From Butyrivibrio fibrisolvens (lineage in GTDB: Bacteria; Bacillota; Clostridia; Lachnospirales; Lachnospiraceae), in assembly GCF_037113525.1 (NCBI RefSeq), contig NZ_CP146963.1:186001-250000 (forward strand): a DNA stretch of 64,000 nt, read 5' to 3'. Position 1 is the first letter of the stretch. Every line of letters starts with the position of its first letter. Made by a program: the position numbers and the translations under genes. Under the pieces are notes generated by a model. It worked only from the letters and a program-made list of their open reading frames with translations, made no database searches and was not told the origin of the DNA. Of the stretch, positions 17,297-26,749 are shown piece after piece.

Positions 17297-18490
17297 ATGG
17301 ATAAGTTTATTTTCACATCAGAGTCAGTTACAGAAGGACATCCTGATAAAATCTGCGACAACATCTCTGACGCAATTCTTGATGCCTGCATGGCACAGGA
17401 CCCAATGAGCCGCGTTGCCTGCGAGACAGCAGCCTGCACAGGTTTCGTTCTCATCACAGGTGAGATCACAACAAAGGCTAACGTTGACTATGCTAAGATC
17501 GCTCGCCAGACAATCTGCGAGATCGGTTATGACAACTCAGCTAAGGGTTTTGATGGTAACACATGTGCTGTACTTGTAGCTCTTGACCAGCAGTCAGCTG
17601 ATATCGCTATGGGTGTTGATAAGGCTCTTGAAGCAAGAGAGAACCAGATGACAGATGAGCAGCTCGAAGCTATCGGTGCTGGTGACCAGGGTATGATGTT
17701 CGGTTATGCTACAAACGAGACAGAAGAGTACATGCCTTATGCAATCAGCCTTGCACACAAGCTTACAAAGAAGCTTACAGAAGTTCGTAAGAACGGCACA
17801 CTTGACTACCTCAGAGCAGATGGTAAGAGCCAGGTTTCTGTTGAGTATGATGAGAACGGTAAGGTTAAGAGACTTGAAGCTATCGTTATCTCAACTCAGC
17901 ATGATGAAAAGGTAACTCAGGAGCAGATTCATGAGGATATCAGAAAGTACGTTATCGATGCAGTTGTAGACCTTTCACTCGTTGATGACAATACTAAGAT
18001 CTATATCAATCCTACAGGCCGTTTCGTAATCGGCGGACCTCAGGGTGATGCTGGTCTTACAGGTCGTAAGATCATCGTTGATACTTACGGCGGAGCAGCT
18101 CGTCACGGCGGCGGTGCTTTCTCTGGTAAGGACTGCACAAAGGTTGACCGTTCTGCTGCATATGCAGCAAGATACGTTGCTAAGAATATCGTAGCAGCAG
18201 GCCTTGCAGACAGAGCTGAGATCCAGCTTTCATACGCTATCGGTGTAGCACAGCCTACATCAATCCTTGTAGATACATTCGGAACAGGTAAGGTTTCTGA
18301 TGAGAAGCTTACAGAGGCAGTTCGTAAAGTATTCGATCTTCGTCCTGCTGGAATCATCAAGATGCTCGACCTTCGTCGTCCTATCTACAAGCAGACAGCA
18401 GCTTACGGCCACTTCGGACGTAACGACCTTAACCTTCCTTGGGAGCAGACTAACAAGGTTGAAGAGCTCAAGGCAGCAGTTAATGCATAA
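17297..18490 (+). CDS. metK: S-adenosylmethionine synthetase
   Basis: A 397-residue methionine adenosyltransferase, making SAM from methionine and ATP; this is the usual full length. Motifs: ESVTEGHPDKICDNISDA at the N-terminus (ATP and metal site), GAGDQGMMFGYAT near 117, GGPQGDAGLTGRKIIVDTYGG near 250, and the glycine-rich loop GGGAFSGKDCTKVDRSAAY near 265. AAAGGA precedes the ATG. Expression should fall when SAM is plentiful, through the S-box leader. Codon use is strongly biased, as in highly expressed genes. It converges on dnaE with a shared terminator. Confidence 0.98.
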   Translation: MDKFIFTSESVTEGHPDKICDNISDAILDACMAQDPMSRVACETAACTGFVLITGEITTKANVDYAKIARQTICEIGYDNSAKGFDGNTCAVLVALDQQSADIAMGVDKALEARENQMTDEQLEAIGAGDQGMMFGYATNETEEYMPYAISLAHKLTKKLTEVRKNGTLDYLRADGKSQVSVEYDENGKVKRLEAIVISTQHDEKVTQEQIHEDIRKYVIDAVVDLSLVDDNTKIYINPTGRFVIGGPQGDAGLTGRKIIVDTYGGAARHGGGAFSGKDCTKVDRSAAYAARYVAKNIVAAGLADRAEIQLSYAIGVAQPTSILVDTFGTGKVSDEKLTEAVRKVFDLRPAGIIKMLDLRRPIYKQTAAYGHFGRNDLNLPWEQTNKVEELKAAVNA

Positions 18491-18515
18491 TAAGTTGGTA
18501 AGAGCATAAATATAT

Positions 18516-18551
18516 AAGCGCCCCTTGAAGAAATTCAAGGGGCGCTTTTTT
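18516..18551. terminator. Bidirectional terminator between metK and dnaE
   Basis: AAGCGCCCCTTGAA pairs with TTCAAGGGGCGCTT around a four-base loop, with T-runs on the plus strand and A-rich sequence before it. The dnaE stop codon lies at its right edge, so that gene's termination may depend on further hairpins; strong action on the metK side is clear. Confidence 0.9.
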
Positions 18552-21500
18552 AGGTTATCTGTACATTTTCATTTCCAAAGCGGTCCTGAAGCATATTCAT
18601 TACTTCATTACCGGCATTGAATTTGATGGCAGGATATTTTTTCATCTGCTTTGTGTCTTTGAGGTAGGCGATTATGGAATCTTTACCGCCATGGCCTTCT
18701 ATTATTCCAAGCATTTCTTTTTCGCTACTATCAAAGGCATCCCTGTTTGCAAACTGTACCCATACGGTTCTGGGCACCTCTTCAAAGGTCATGACTTTGT
18801 CAGCGATAAGCTTGGCATTCTTTTCATCTTCTACAGATACATGGCCTTCTATTATTACGTGGGCATCTTCATTAAGCTTCATGGCAGCGCGTTCGTAAGT
18901 CTTGGGGAAGACGATTACTTCAACTGCTCCTGTCAGGTCTTCCAGTGTTACGAATGCCATCATTTTGTCATTTTTGGTATATTTTGTTCTTCTTTCAGTT
19001 ATCATTCCTGCAAGAATAGCTTTCTGGCCGTCCTTAACTTCCGGTATACCTGTTTCTTCATCCAGATAGAAATCTGTAGTGATGTTGGACGTACGTTTTT
19101 TCATGAAGGAAGCATAGGCTTCAAGCGGGTGACCACTTACATAAAAGCCGAGGACTTCTTTTTCAAAAGCAAGAAGTTCTTCCTTCTCGAATTCGGCAAC
19201 ATTAGGAAGAGGTATTTCGAACTGTCTTTTAACCTCAGGAGTCGCCAGATCGAAGAGTGACATCTGACCTGCCATGGTGTTCTTGTTGTTGTGAAGAGAG
19301 TCCATGATGCCAGAATATGCGTACATGTACTGGCGTCTGTTTCCACCAAGGCAGTCAAGGGCGCCTGACTTGATGAAGGCTTCTACGGCGCGCTTGTTGA
19401 GCTGGCCATCGCCTGACATTCTTGTAAGGAAGTCGTTTAAATTTCTGAACTTACCGTTTAGGTGGCGCTCAGCTACTACAGCTTCAATGACTGGGGTTCC
19501 GACTGACTTAATTGCAGTGAGGGCATAGAGGATTGCTTTCTTGGTATCGCCTTTTTCATCAGTATAGGTACTTACGGAAAATCCTACTTCGCCCTGATTG
19601 ATGTCGGGAGCCAGGATCTCTATACCCATAGAGTGACATACGGATATGTAATAGGAAATCTTGGATGGTACATCTATTACGGAGGTCATGAGGGAAGCCA
19701 TGAACTCAACAGGGTAATAGTACTTAAGCCATGCTGTCTGCATTGCAACAACGGCGTAGCATGCAGCGTGGGATTTATTAAATGCGTACTTGGCAAAGTC
19801 CATCATGGAGTCGTAGATGGTATTTGCAATATCCGCAGATATTCCTTTGGATGCGCATCCGGGAACATTTTCATCAGGGTTGCCATTAACGAAGTTATTG
19901 CGTTCAACTTCCATGACGTGCTGCTTTTTCTTACTCATGGCACGTCTTACAAGGTCAGCTCGGCCCAGAGTATAACCGCCCAGCTGCTGAACGATCTGCA
20001 TAACCTGCTCCTGGTATACGATACAGCCGTAAGTTGGCTTTAGGATAGATTCAAGTTCAGGCGTGTCATAGGTTATGGATGACTGGTCGTTCTTGCCCTG
20101 AATATATTTAGGTATGAAATCCATTGGGCCCGGACGGAAAAGAGATATTCCCGCTATGACATCTTCAAGTGACTGAGGCTTAAGATCCTTCATGAAAGCC
20201 TGCATTCCGCCTGATTCAAGCTGGAAGATTCCATCTGCGTGTCCGCTTCCTATAGAAGCAAGGACTTTGGGATCGTTGTAATCTATGTTGTCTATATCGA
20301 TGTAGTTTGGATCGCCTTTTTTTGCTCCAATAGAAGCGTTGGCCGCGTTAACGGCATCCTTTATTACGGTGAGAGTACGTAGTCCTAAAAAATCCATCTT
20401 AAGAAGACCCAGCTCTTCAATTGTTGTCATTGTGAACTGAGTTGTTATGGATCCTTCAGCAGATCTTGAAAGAGGGATCAGGTCTTCTGCAGGCGCTGAG
20501 CATATTACTACGCCGGCTGCATGGATCGAGGTATGCCTTGGAAGGCCTTCAAGCTTACGGCACATTTCTATGAGTTCGTGCGCCTGGTCGTTTTCTTCAT
20601 ATTCTTTTCTGAGTTCAGGATTCATCTCAAGAGCTTTATCGAGGGTTATCTTAAGCTCCATCGGTATCATCTTGGACAGAGTATCTGCATATGCATAAGG
20701 AATATCCATGGCTCTGGCAACGTCCTTTATTACGCCTCTTGCAGCCATGGTACCAAAAGTTATGATCTGAACGACTTTATCTTTTCCATACTTTCTCGTC
20801 ACATGGTCAATAACGTCCTGACGGTGGGTATATTCAAAGTCAACGTCTATATCAGGCATGCTGACACGTTCCGGGTTAAGGAATCTTTCGAAGAGCAGGT
20901 CATACTTAACAGGATCTATATTAGTAATATGCATGCAGTAGGATACGACAGATCCGGCTGCAGAGCCTCTTCCGGGGCCTACTGCTATATCATGCTCTCT
21001 TGACCAGTTGATGTAGTCCCATACGATGAGGAAGTAGTCAACATAGCCCATTTTCTTGATTACAGAAAGTTCGTAGTCAAGCTGCTTTCTTACTGTTCCG
21101 TCGTCATCAGGATAGCGCTCTTTGAGTCCGTCGTCGCAGAGTTTATTAAGGTATGTCCAGGAATCGTAACCTTCCGGCACATCGAAATGCGGGAGCTTGG
21201 TTACGCCAAACTCAATATCGACGTTACACCTGTCAGCTATAAGCTGAGTATTATCAATTGCCTCCAGTGCGTATGGGAAAAGAGCTCTCATCTCTTCTTC
21301 GCTCTTAACGTAGTAGTCAGGCTTTCCGCCCATTCTCATACGGTCATCGTCGGAGACCTTTTTCTGTGTCTGGATACAAAGAAGTACGTCTTGGGATGCA
21401 GCATCCTCTGCTCTTGTATAATGGCAGTCATTGGTTGCAACAAGCGGAATATCAAGCTCTCTTGACATGCGAAGAAGAGCTGCATTTACGTCTGACTGCT

Positions 21501-22041
21501 CCGGGATGCCATGATCCTGCATTTCAAGGAAGAAGTTGCCGTGTCCGAAGATGTCGTCATATTCTTTGGCAATCTCTACGGCTCTTTCATAGCTTCCCTG
21601 CGTGATGGCACGCGGAATAGCACCTGCAAGGCATGCTGACAGGCATATGATTCCTTCGTGATACTCTTTTAACAGATCAATATCGACACGGGGCTTGTAG
21701 TAATAGCCTTCGGTAAAGCCTCTGCTTACGATGTGAGAAAGGTTGGCATATCCTGTATTATTCTCAGCAAGGAGGATCAGGTGGAAGTATCTGTCTTCAC
21801 TTGAAGTGTCTTTATCAAATCGGGAAGCGGGAGCTACATAGACTTCGCAGCCGATGATGGGCTTTATGCCGTTTGCTTTAGCTTCCTTATAGAAGTCGAT
21901 AACGCCGTACATAACGCCGTGGTCTGTGATGGCACCGGCGGTCATGTTTAGCTCTTTTAACCTCTTTATATATTCAGTTATCTTGTTGGCACCGTCTAGA
22001 AGAGAATACTCAGTGTGGACGTGCAGATGAGTAAATGACAT
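18550..22041 (-). CDS. dnaE: DNA polymerase III alpha subunit
   Basis: A 1163-residue replicative polymerase of the DnaE type. Order: PHP domain from residue 1 (FTHLHVHTEYSLLDGA; later TDHGVMYG and NDCHYT), polymerase core with GPGRGSAAGSVVSYC and the metal-binding PDIDVDFEYTHRQDVIDHV near 396, fingers and thumb, tandem helix-hairpin-helix, and a C-terminal OB-fold (AILAGMITERRTKYTKNDKMMAFVTLEDL near 990-1020). The start at 22041 is supported by GGGGAG 6 bases before the ATG; the frame extends 13 codons further upstream without a ribosome site. Firmicutes also carry PolC for leading-strand synthesis, so this DnaE may act in primer extension. Confidence 0.97.
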   Translation of the reverse strand: MSFTHLHVHTEYSLLDGANKITEYIKRLKELNMTAGAITDHGVMYGVIDFYKEAKANGIKPIIGCEVYVAPASRFDKDTSSEDRYFHLILLAENNTGYANLSHIVSRGFTEGYYYKPRVDIDLLKEYHEGIICLSACLAGAIPRAITQGSYERAVEIAKEYDDIFGHGNFFLEMQDHGIPEQSDVNAALLRMSRELDIPLVATNDCHYTRAEDAASQDVLLCIQTQKKVSDDDRMRMGGKPDYYVKSEEEMRALFPYALEAIDNTQLIADRCNVDIEFGVTKLPHFDVPEGYDSWTYLNKLCDDGLKERYPDDDGTVRKQLDYELSVIKKMGYVDYFLIVWDYINWSREHDIAVGPGRGSAAGSVVSYCMHITNIDPVKYDLLFERFLNPERVSMPDIDVDFEYTHRQDVIDHVTRKYGKDKVVQIITFGTMAARGVIKDVARAMDIPYAYADTLSKMIPMELKITLDKALEMNPELRKEYEENDQAHELIEMCRKLEGLPRHTSIHAAGVVICSAPAEDLIPLSRSAEGSITTQFTMTTIEELGLLKMDFLGLRTLTVIKDAVNAANASIGAKKGDPNYIDIDNIDYNDPKVLASIGSGHADGIFQLESGGMQAFMKDLKPQSLEDVIAGISLFRPGPMDFIPKYIQGKNDQSSITYDTPELESILKPTYGCIVYQEQVMQIVQQLGGYTLGRADLVRRAMSKKKQHVMEVERNNFVNGNPDENVPGCASKGISADIANTIYDSMMDFAKYAFNKSHAACYAVVAMQTAWLKYYYPVEFMASLMTSVIDVPSKISYYISVCHSMGIEILAPDINQGEVGFSVSTYTDEKGDTKKAILYALTAIKSVGTPVIEAVVAERHLNGKFRNLNDFLTRMSGDGQLNKRAVEAFIKSGALDCLGGNRRQYMYAYSGIMDSLHNNKNTMAGQMSLFDLATPEVKRQFEIPLPNVAEFEKEELLAFEKEVLGFYVSGHPLEAYASFMKKRTSNITTDFYLDEETGIPEVKDGQKAILAGMITERRTKYTKNDKMMAFVTLEDLTGAVEVIVFPKTYERAAMKLNEDAHVIIEGHVSVEDEKNAKLIADKVMTFEEVPRTVWVQFANRDAFDSSEKEMLGIIEGHGGKDSIIAYLKDTKQMKKYPAIKFNAGNEVMNMLQDRFGNENVQIT

Positions 22042-22223
22042 AAAAATCTCCCCAAATAGTTCTCTATATCCAATAATCATAACATATTTTTGAGTTTTTC
22101 ATTGCAAGAAGAACTTTGTTGCGATAAACTTATAAAGAAGTATTTTTGAAATTTATATTGATATTTTTTTGTCAAACTTCTGAAAGAAATTGGCTAGAGA
22201 AGTATTGAAAGGAAGCATGGATT

Positions 22224-23192
22224 ATGGCAAAAGAGATTAAGAAGATTGGCGTACTTACCAGCGGTGGCGATGCACCTGGTATGAATGCAGCTATCAGAGC
22301 AGTAGTACGTAAGTCAATCGCAAACGGACTCCAGGTAGTAGGTATTAAAAAAGGTTATCAGGGACTTCTTAATGAAGAGTTCATAGAAATGGATCGTCAT
22401 TCTGTTTCAGATATCATCCAGAGAGGTGGTACAGTTCTTGGAACAGCAAGATGTATGGAGTTCAAGACTGAAGAAGGACAGCAGAAGGCAGCAGAGATCT
22501 GTCACAATCACGGAATCGATGGCGTTATCGTAATCGGTGGTGACGGTTCTTACAGAGGAGCTCAGAAACTTTCACAGCACGGAATCAATACAATCGGTAT
22601 TCCTGGAACAATCGACCTTGATATTTCCTGTACAGATTATACTATCGGTTTCGATACAGCTATCAACACAGCTATGCAGGCTATCGATAAGGTTCGTGAT
22701 ACATCATCTTCACATGAGAGATGCTCTATCATCGAGGTTATGGGTCGTCACGCAGGTTATATCGCACTCTGGTGTTCTATCGCTAACGGCGGTGATGATA
22801 TTCTCATTCCTGAGAAATATGACTTCAACGAGCAGAAGGTTATCGACAACATCATCGACAACCGTAAGAGAGGTAAGACACACCACATCATCATCAATGC
22901 TGAGGGTATCGGACATTCAACATCTATGGCTCGTCGTATCGAGGCAGCTACAGGTATTGAGACAAGAGCTACAATTCTTGGTTACATGCAGCGTGGTGGT
23001 TCGCCAACATGTAAAGACCGTGTATATGCTTCTATGATGGGTGCTTATGCAGCAGATATCATGACTCAGGGCAAGACTAACAGGGTTGTTGGATATCGCG
23101 ATGGTAAGTTCCAGGATTTCGATATCGAGGAAGCTCTCAACATGGAGAAGTCAATCGACGAATACATGTATCAGATCGCAAGAATACTGTAA
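22224..23192 (+). CDS. pfkA: 6-phosphofructokinase
   Basis: A 322-residue glycolytic enzyme converting fructose 6-phosphate to the 1,6-bisphosphate. ATP-type signatures: GVLTSGGDAPGMNAAIRA at the N-terminus and GGDGSYRGA near 103 (PPi enzymes usually have GGDDS). The catalytic loop reads PGTIDLDI rather than the common PGTIDNDI; both aspartates are present but the Asn between them is Leu. Later IEVMGRHAGYIAL and ILGYMQRGGSPTC are typical. AAAGGAAG lies 8 bases before the ATG. Codon use is strongly biased, so it is probably highly expressed. It is a single gene with its own terminator. Confidence 0.97.
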   Translation: MAKEIKKIGVLTSGGDAPGMNAAIRAVVRKSIANGLQVVGIKKGYQGLLNEEFIEMDRHSVSDIIQRGGTVLGTARCMEFKTEEGQQKAAEICHNHGIDGVIVIGGDGSYRGAQKLSQHGINTIGIPGTIDLDISCTDYTIGFDTAINTAMQAIDKVRDTSSSHERCSIIEVMGRHAGYIALWCSIANGGDDILIPEKYDFNEQKVIDNIIDNRKRGKTHHIIINAEGIGHSTSMARRIEAATGIETRATILGYMQRGGSPTCKDRVYASMMGAYAADIMTQGKTNRVVGYRDGKFQDFDIEEALNMEKSIDEYMYQIARIL

Positions 23193-23216
23193 TACGTGTA
23201 CATATAAAAATTTCAG

Positions 23217-23242
23217 GACACCGGAGCAATCCGGTGTCTTTT
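23217..23242 (+). terminator. Intrinsic terminator of pfkA
   Basis: GACACCGGA/TCCGGTGTC around a GCAA tetraloop, followed by TTTT, 25 bp after the stop codon. The rest of the gap 23193-23625 is mostly the long inverted repeat at 23273-23495. Confidence 0.88.
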
Positions 23243-23272
23243 GCGAATATGGGGATATCGCGGGCGCGGGGG

Positions 23273-23495
23273 GATTCCTGAGGGCTGGCAGTTTATAAAT
23301 GATTTTCGTGTCGTAAAAGAATTTTTGGCTTCAAGGCATGATATCTGGATATTTATATTTTAGGGTCCGAAACTCGCTTCGCTCAAACATGCGGACCCTG
23401 AGCAAAATATAAATATCCATCTATCAAGCTCTTGAAGCCTAAAAATTCTTTTAAAGACACGAAAATCATTTATAAACTGCCAGCCCTCAGGAATC
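23273..23495. repeat. Long inverted repeat, family A copy 2 (223 bp)
   Basis: GATTCCTGAGGGCTGGCAG at the left edge is exactly complementary to the right edge, and pairing continues for about 100 bp with few interruptions. The top has GGGTCC ... GGACCC around a loop with AACTCGCTTCGCTCA, and the family mismatch TATCTGG (left) / CCATCTA (right). The outer arms share nothing obvious with the other copies. It lies between two same-strand genes, downstream of a normal terminator. Confidence 0.9.
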
Positions 23496-23625
23496 TTCTA
23501 CGCGTAAGCGGCATAATAGGTGTGCGTAGTTTGAGATAATAGGATATTATATTAGTAAAATAGTATTTTGAAATAAAATGTTCGCATGAAAGCGGAGAGC
23601 TTAGAAAGTTACTAAATGGAGTCGT

Positions 23626-24447
23626 ATGATAAGTAGTGCAGCTAATGAAAAAGTAAAAAAGATTGCAGCGTATAATGCTAAAAACCGCCTTCGTAGGGAA
23701 GATAAGGTTTTTATAGTTGAAGGAATAAGAATGCAGGTGGAAATTCCGGCGGAGCTTATTCTTGAGACTTATGTGTCTGAATCATTTTTGGAAAAGGCAT
23801 CAGGGAAGGATAAAGAGTATTTGATGAGTCTTCCTAATGGATATGAAGCGGTGACGGAGCAGGTGTTTAAGAAGATGTCGGATACTAAGGCGCCGCAGGG
23901 GATTCTATCGCTGGTAAGGCAGGTTGAGTATAAGGATGAAGATTTGTTTATGCCTGCTAAGAATAGGGATGGATCAAGTACGGGGCTTAAGCCGCTGATT
24001 CTTATTCTTGAAGGGATTCAGGATCCGGGGAATCTGGGGACGATATTTAGAAGTGCGGAAGGTGCTGGGGTTACCGGGATATATATGAGTAGCGACTGCG
24101 CGGATGTGTATAACTCTAAGGTTGTAAGATCTACTATGGGAGCTATATTCCGTCAGCCGTTCAGGTATACGGATGATCTTCTGGGAACTATAAAGATGTT
24201 GAAAGATAAGGGCATAGTTAGTTATGCGGCTCATCTTAAGGGAACTAAGAATTATGATGAGCTAGACTTTACAAAGGGAACAGCATTTCTTATAGGTAAC
24301 GAAGGAAATGGTCTTAGTAAGGAGATCGCAGATGCGGCGGATGAGTATCTGTTGATACCGATGCTGGGGCAGGTAGAGTCGATGAATGCGGCAACATCCG
24401 CGGCGCTGCTTGGGTTTGAAGCGGCAAGGCAGAGGCGTATGGGTTAA
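23626..24447 (+). CDS. SpoU/TrmH-family RNA 2'-O-methyltransferase
   Basis: A 273-residue SPOUT methyltransferase, most like 23S rRNA ribose methyltransferases of the RlmB/TsnR group. Residues 1-100 form the substrate-binding N-domain (ANEKVKKIAAYNAKNRLRREDKVFIVEG). The C-terminal knot carries motif 1 LEGIQDPGNLGTIFRSAEGAG near 125-147, motif 2 FLIGNEGNGLS near 222, and motif 3 IPMLGQVESMNAATSAALLGFEA near 245. GGAG precedes the ATG by 5 bases. The exact RNA target cannot be read from the sequence. Confidence 0.93.
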   Translation: MISSAANEKVKKIAAYNAKNRLRREDKVFIVEGIRMQVEIPAELILETYVSESFLEKASGKDKEYLMSLPNGYEAVTEQVFKKMSDTKAPQGILSLVRQVEYKDEDLFMPAKNRDGSSTGLKPLILILEGIQDPGNLGTIFRSAEGAGVTGIYMSSDCADVYNSKVVRSTMGAIFRQPFRYTDDLLGTIKMLKDKGIVSYAAHLKGTKNYDELDFTKGTAFLIGNEGNGLSKEIADAADEYLLIPMLGQVESMNAATSAALLGFEAARQRRMG

Positions 24448-24561
24448 ATGCTCAAACTACAATTATGAAATAATTATCTGGTTCAGATAAACTGTCTGTA
24501 TAGAATATCTGAATTGGATATACTATATTTTAAATACAATAGGTATATAAGGAGGCGTGCA

Positions 24562-25356
24562 ATGGTTATAGGTTTTATCGGACTCGGAAATATGGCTAAG
24601 GCCATGATCGGTGGCATCTTGAAGAAGGATATCGTATCCTGTGAAGATATAATCGGTTCAGCTGCTACTAAGAAGACTTGTGAGAAAGTCAGTGAGAAAT
24701 TTGGCATTCAGACAAGGGATTCAAACCGTAAGGTGGCTCAGGAAGCTGATGTTATAATCCTTGCTGTTAAGCCTCAGTATTTTACCCAAGTAATAGCTGA
24801 GATAATGGATGATGTAGATGAGAATAAGCTTGTTATTTCAATTGCAGCAGGCAAGACCCTGAAATGGATCGAGGGCGCTTTTGAGAAGAAGGTTAAGCTT
24901 ATCCGTGTAATGCCTAATACACCGGCGCTTGTAGGCGAAGGTTGCACTGCAGTATGCAGAAATGAGCTTGTATCTGACGAGGAGCTTGCATTTGCAATGT
25001 CTATCTTCGAAAGCTTTGGACAGGCAAGTGTTGTTAATGAAAATCTTATGGACGTAGTTGGAGGTGTAAGCGGATCAAGCCCTGCCTATGCGTTCATGTT
25101 CATAGAAGCTATGGCTGATGCAGCTGTTGAAGGCGGTATGCCTAGAAAGCAGGCTTATCAGTTTGCTGCCCAGTCTCTTCTTGGTAGTGCAAAGATGGTT
25201 CTTGAAACAGGTAAGCATCCGGGAGAACTTAAGGATATGGTATGTTCACCAGGAGGAACAACTATCGCTGCTGTAAGAGTTCTTGAAGAAAAGGGATTCA
25301 GAGGTGCGGTTATCGATGCTATCAAAGCTTGCATAGATAAGACCAAGCAGCTGTAA
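24562..25356 (+). CDS. proC: Pyrroline-5-carboxylate reductase
   Basis: A 264-residue enzyme for the last step of proline synthesis. N-terminal Rossmann motif GFIGLGNMAKAMIGG at 4-18, then VILAVKPQYF, RVMPNTPALVGEGCTAV and the C-terminal dimerisation region with SGSSPAYAFMFIEAMADAAVEGG and SPGGTTIAAVRVLEEKGFR. The start at 24562 is fixed by GGAGG 7 bases upstream; an in-frame ATG at 24514 lacks a ribosome site. It is followed by a strong terminator. Confidence 0.97.
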   Translation: MVIGFIGLGNMAKAMIGGILKKDIVSCEDIIGSAATKKTCEKVSEKFGIQTRDSNRKVAQEADVIILAVKPQYFTQVIAEIMDDVDENKLVISIAAGKTLKWIEGAFEKKVKLIRVMPNTPALVGEGCTAVCRNELVSDEELAFAMSIFESFGQASVVNENLMDVVGGVSGSSPAYAFMFIEAMADAAVEGGMPRKQAYQFAAQSLLGSAKMVLETGKHPGELKDMVCSPGGTTIAAVRVLEEKGFRGAVIDAIKACIDKTKQL

Positions 25357-25370
25357 ATAAGGCAATAGTA

Positions 25371-25422
25371 AAGAACTCCATGTATAGGAAAGATATATTT
25401 CTTATACATGGAGTTCTTTTTT
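25371..25422. terminator. Terminator between proC and serpin gene
   Basis: AAGAACTCCATGTATA pairs with TATACATGGAGTTCTT and is followed by T-rich sequence. The A-rich left side may also serve the converging serpin gene. Confidence 0.9.
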
Positions 25423-25462
25423 AGGAGGATTACAAAATAGAATTTTTGAAAATGTATAAAGC

Positions 25463-26749
25463 TTATTTTACAAGCTGGCCATAGAACAGGAGCTCAGGAA
25501 TTTCACTGTCCGTGAGGATCATGTATGTAAATGGCTGGTCAGCAATGAATTCCTTTGGCTTTTCTTCTTCCTGTGCACATGCGTCGCACATCATGATATC
25601 TGTGGCAGCAGCTGCCTTAACGCCTTTTTCATCAACTTCTATTTTTGTTTTCTGAATGATATCTGTTATGAAAAGGCTCATCTCATCACTCATAAGAGAA
25701 AAGTCTGCTCCTTCTTCAAATGCAGAGGTTGCACCTCGCTCTTTGCAAAAGCCTATAAGCTCGTTCTGGCTAAAAGAAGTTTCAGTTTCAAATTTTGGGA
25801 TACTTACGCTAACATCTTCTCTGGAAGCTTCAGGTATCTTATCCATTATGCCTGTAGCATCACCTAAGATAAATACTGCATCTACTCCGCCGTTCATAGG
25901 AAGAATAACAAATTTGCAATCATCATCTTCATAGTACATGAATTCTTCTGTCTGATTCATGAAGTCTTTCTGAACTACATCTCCTGTAATTGTTGTAAAG
26001 TCGCCTTCTTCAGTATCATATTCACTAAAATCGTTTCTCCAGGAGGATTTAAGGTACAAGGTATTGATAAGGACAAGATCAGCAGCTGACAGATTGTTGC
26101 TGATAGACGGAATAAGACCGTCTGTATTTTCATTGACCCAGTTATTGACTGCATCTGTGATCTCATCGGCAGAAACATTGTTTGCTGCAGCACCAAAGTT
26201 CTTTGCCACATAATCCATATAATCCTGAGAAAGTTCTCCGCTTGCGGCTGTAGTGTTACGCCAGATGGAATTCTCGAGGTCAAAGGCTCCGCTTGGCTCT
26301 GTAGCATCATCGCCGTAATCATCTTTGTTTTTATCAAAATCTTTCTGGGCATCTTCCAGCCATTCGCTATATTTATCTACAGATTCAGTTACGCTCACGT
26401 ACCATGCTACAAGTTCATCCATGTCATTAAAGCCCATGGCGTGTAATAGTTCATCTTTGGTTTCATTATCGGCACCTGCGATAGCAAGAGCCATGGCAGC
26501 TCTGAAGGAAGTTGGGGATATCATGTAGTTTTCCTGAGCAAAACCATTTTTTTCAACGTATTGGATAAGTGCATTATTGTAGTCAGCATTACGGCCGGCA
26601 AGAGTTTCTGCTGATACACTTGATGGATCATAGAGGCTGGTAATGTCTGGGATGTTGCTGCTTCCAAGAATTTTGGGACTGGAACATCCTGTTATAAGAC
26701 TTGAAACAGTTACTATTGAAAGAAGTGATGCTATGATTCTTTTTTTCAT
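25463..26749 (-). CDS. Serpin (protease inhibitor) lipoprotein
   Basis: A 428-residue serpin on the cell surface: signal peptide with lipobox LITGC (Cys22), then a serpin fold (ENYMISPTSFRAAMALAIAGA, VLINTLYLKSSWRNDF, and a C-terminal IADQPFTYMILTDSEIPELLFYG). The hinge VDEKGVKAAAATD (about 377-389) has the small residues needed for loop insertion, so it should be an inhibitory serpin. The following reactive loop contains CDAC; counting from the hinge puts the cleavage site near Ala-Cys, which is only approximate. Target proteases are unknown; host or rumen-type extracellular proteases are likely. It is divergent from the SH3-SleB gene. Confidence 0.93.
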   Translation of the reverse strand: MKKRIIASLLSIVTVSSLITGCSSPKILGSSNIPDITSLYDPSSVSAETLAGRNADYNNALIQYVEKNGFAQENYMISPTSFRAAMALAIAGADNETKDELLHAMGFNDMDELVAWYVSVTESVDKYSEWLEDAQKDFDKNKDDYGDDATEPSGAFDLENSIWRNTTAASGELSQDYMDYVAKNFGAAANNVSADEITDAVNNWVNENTDGLIPSISNNLSAADLVLINTLYLKSSWRNDFSEYDTEEGDFTTITGDVVQKDFMNQTEEFMYYEDDDCKFVILPMNGGVDAVFILGDATGIMDKIPEASREDVSVSIPKFETETSFSQNELIGFCKERGATSAFEEGADFSLMSDEMSLFITDIIQKTKIEVDEKGVKAAAATDIMMCDACAQEEEKPKEFIADQPFTYMILTDSEIPELLFYGQLVK

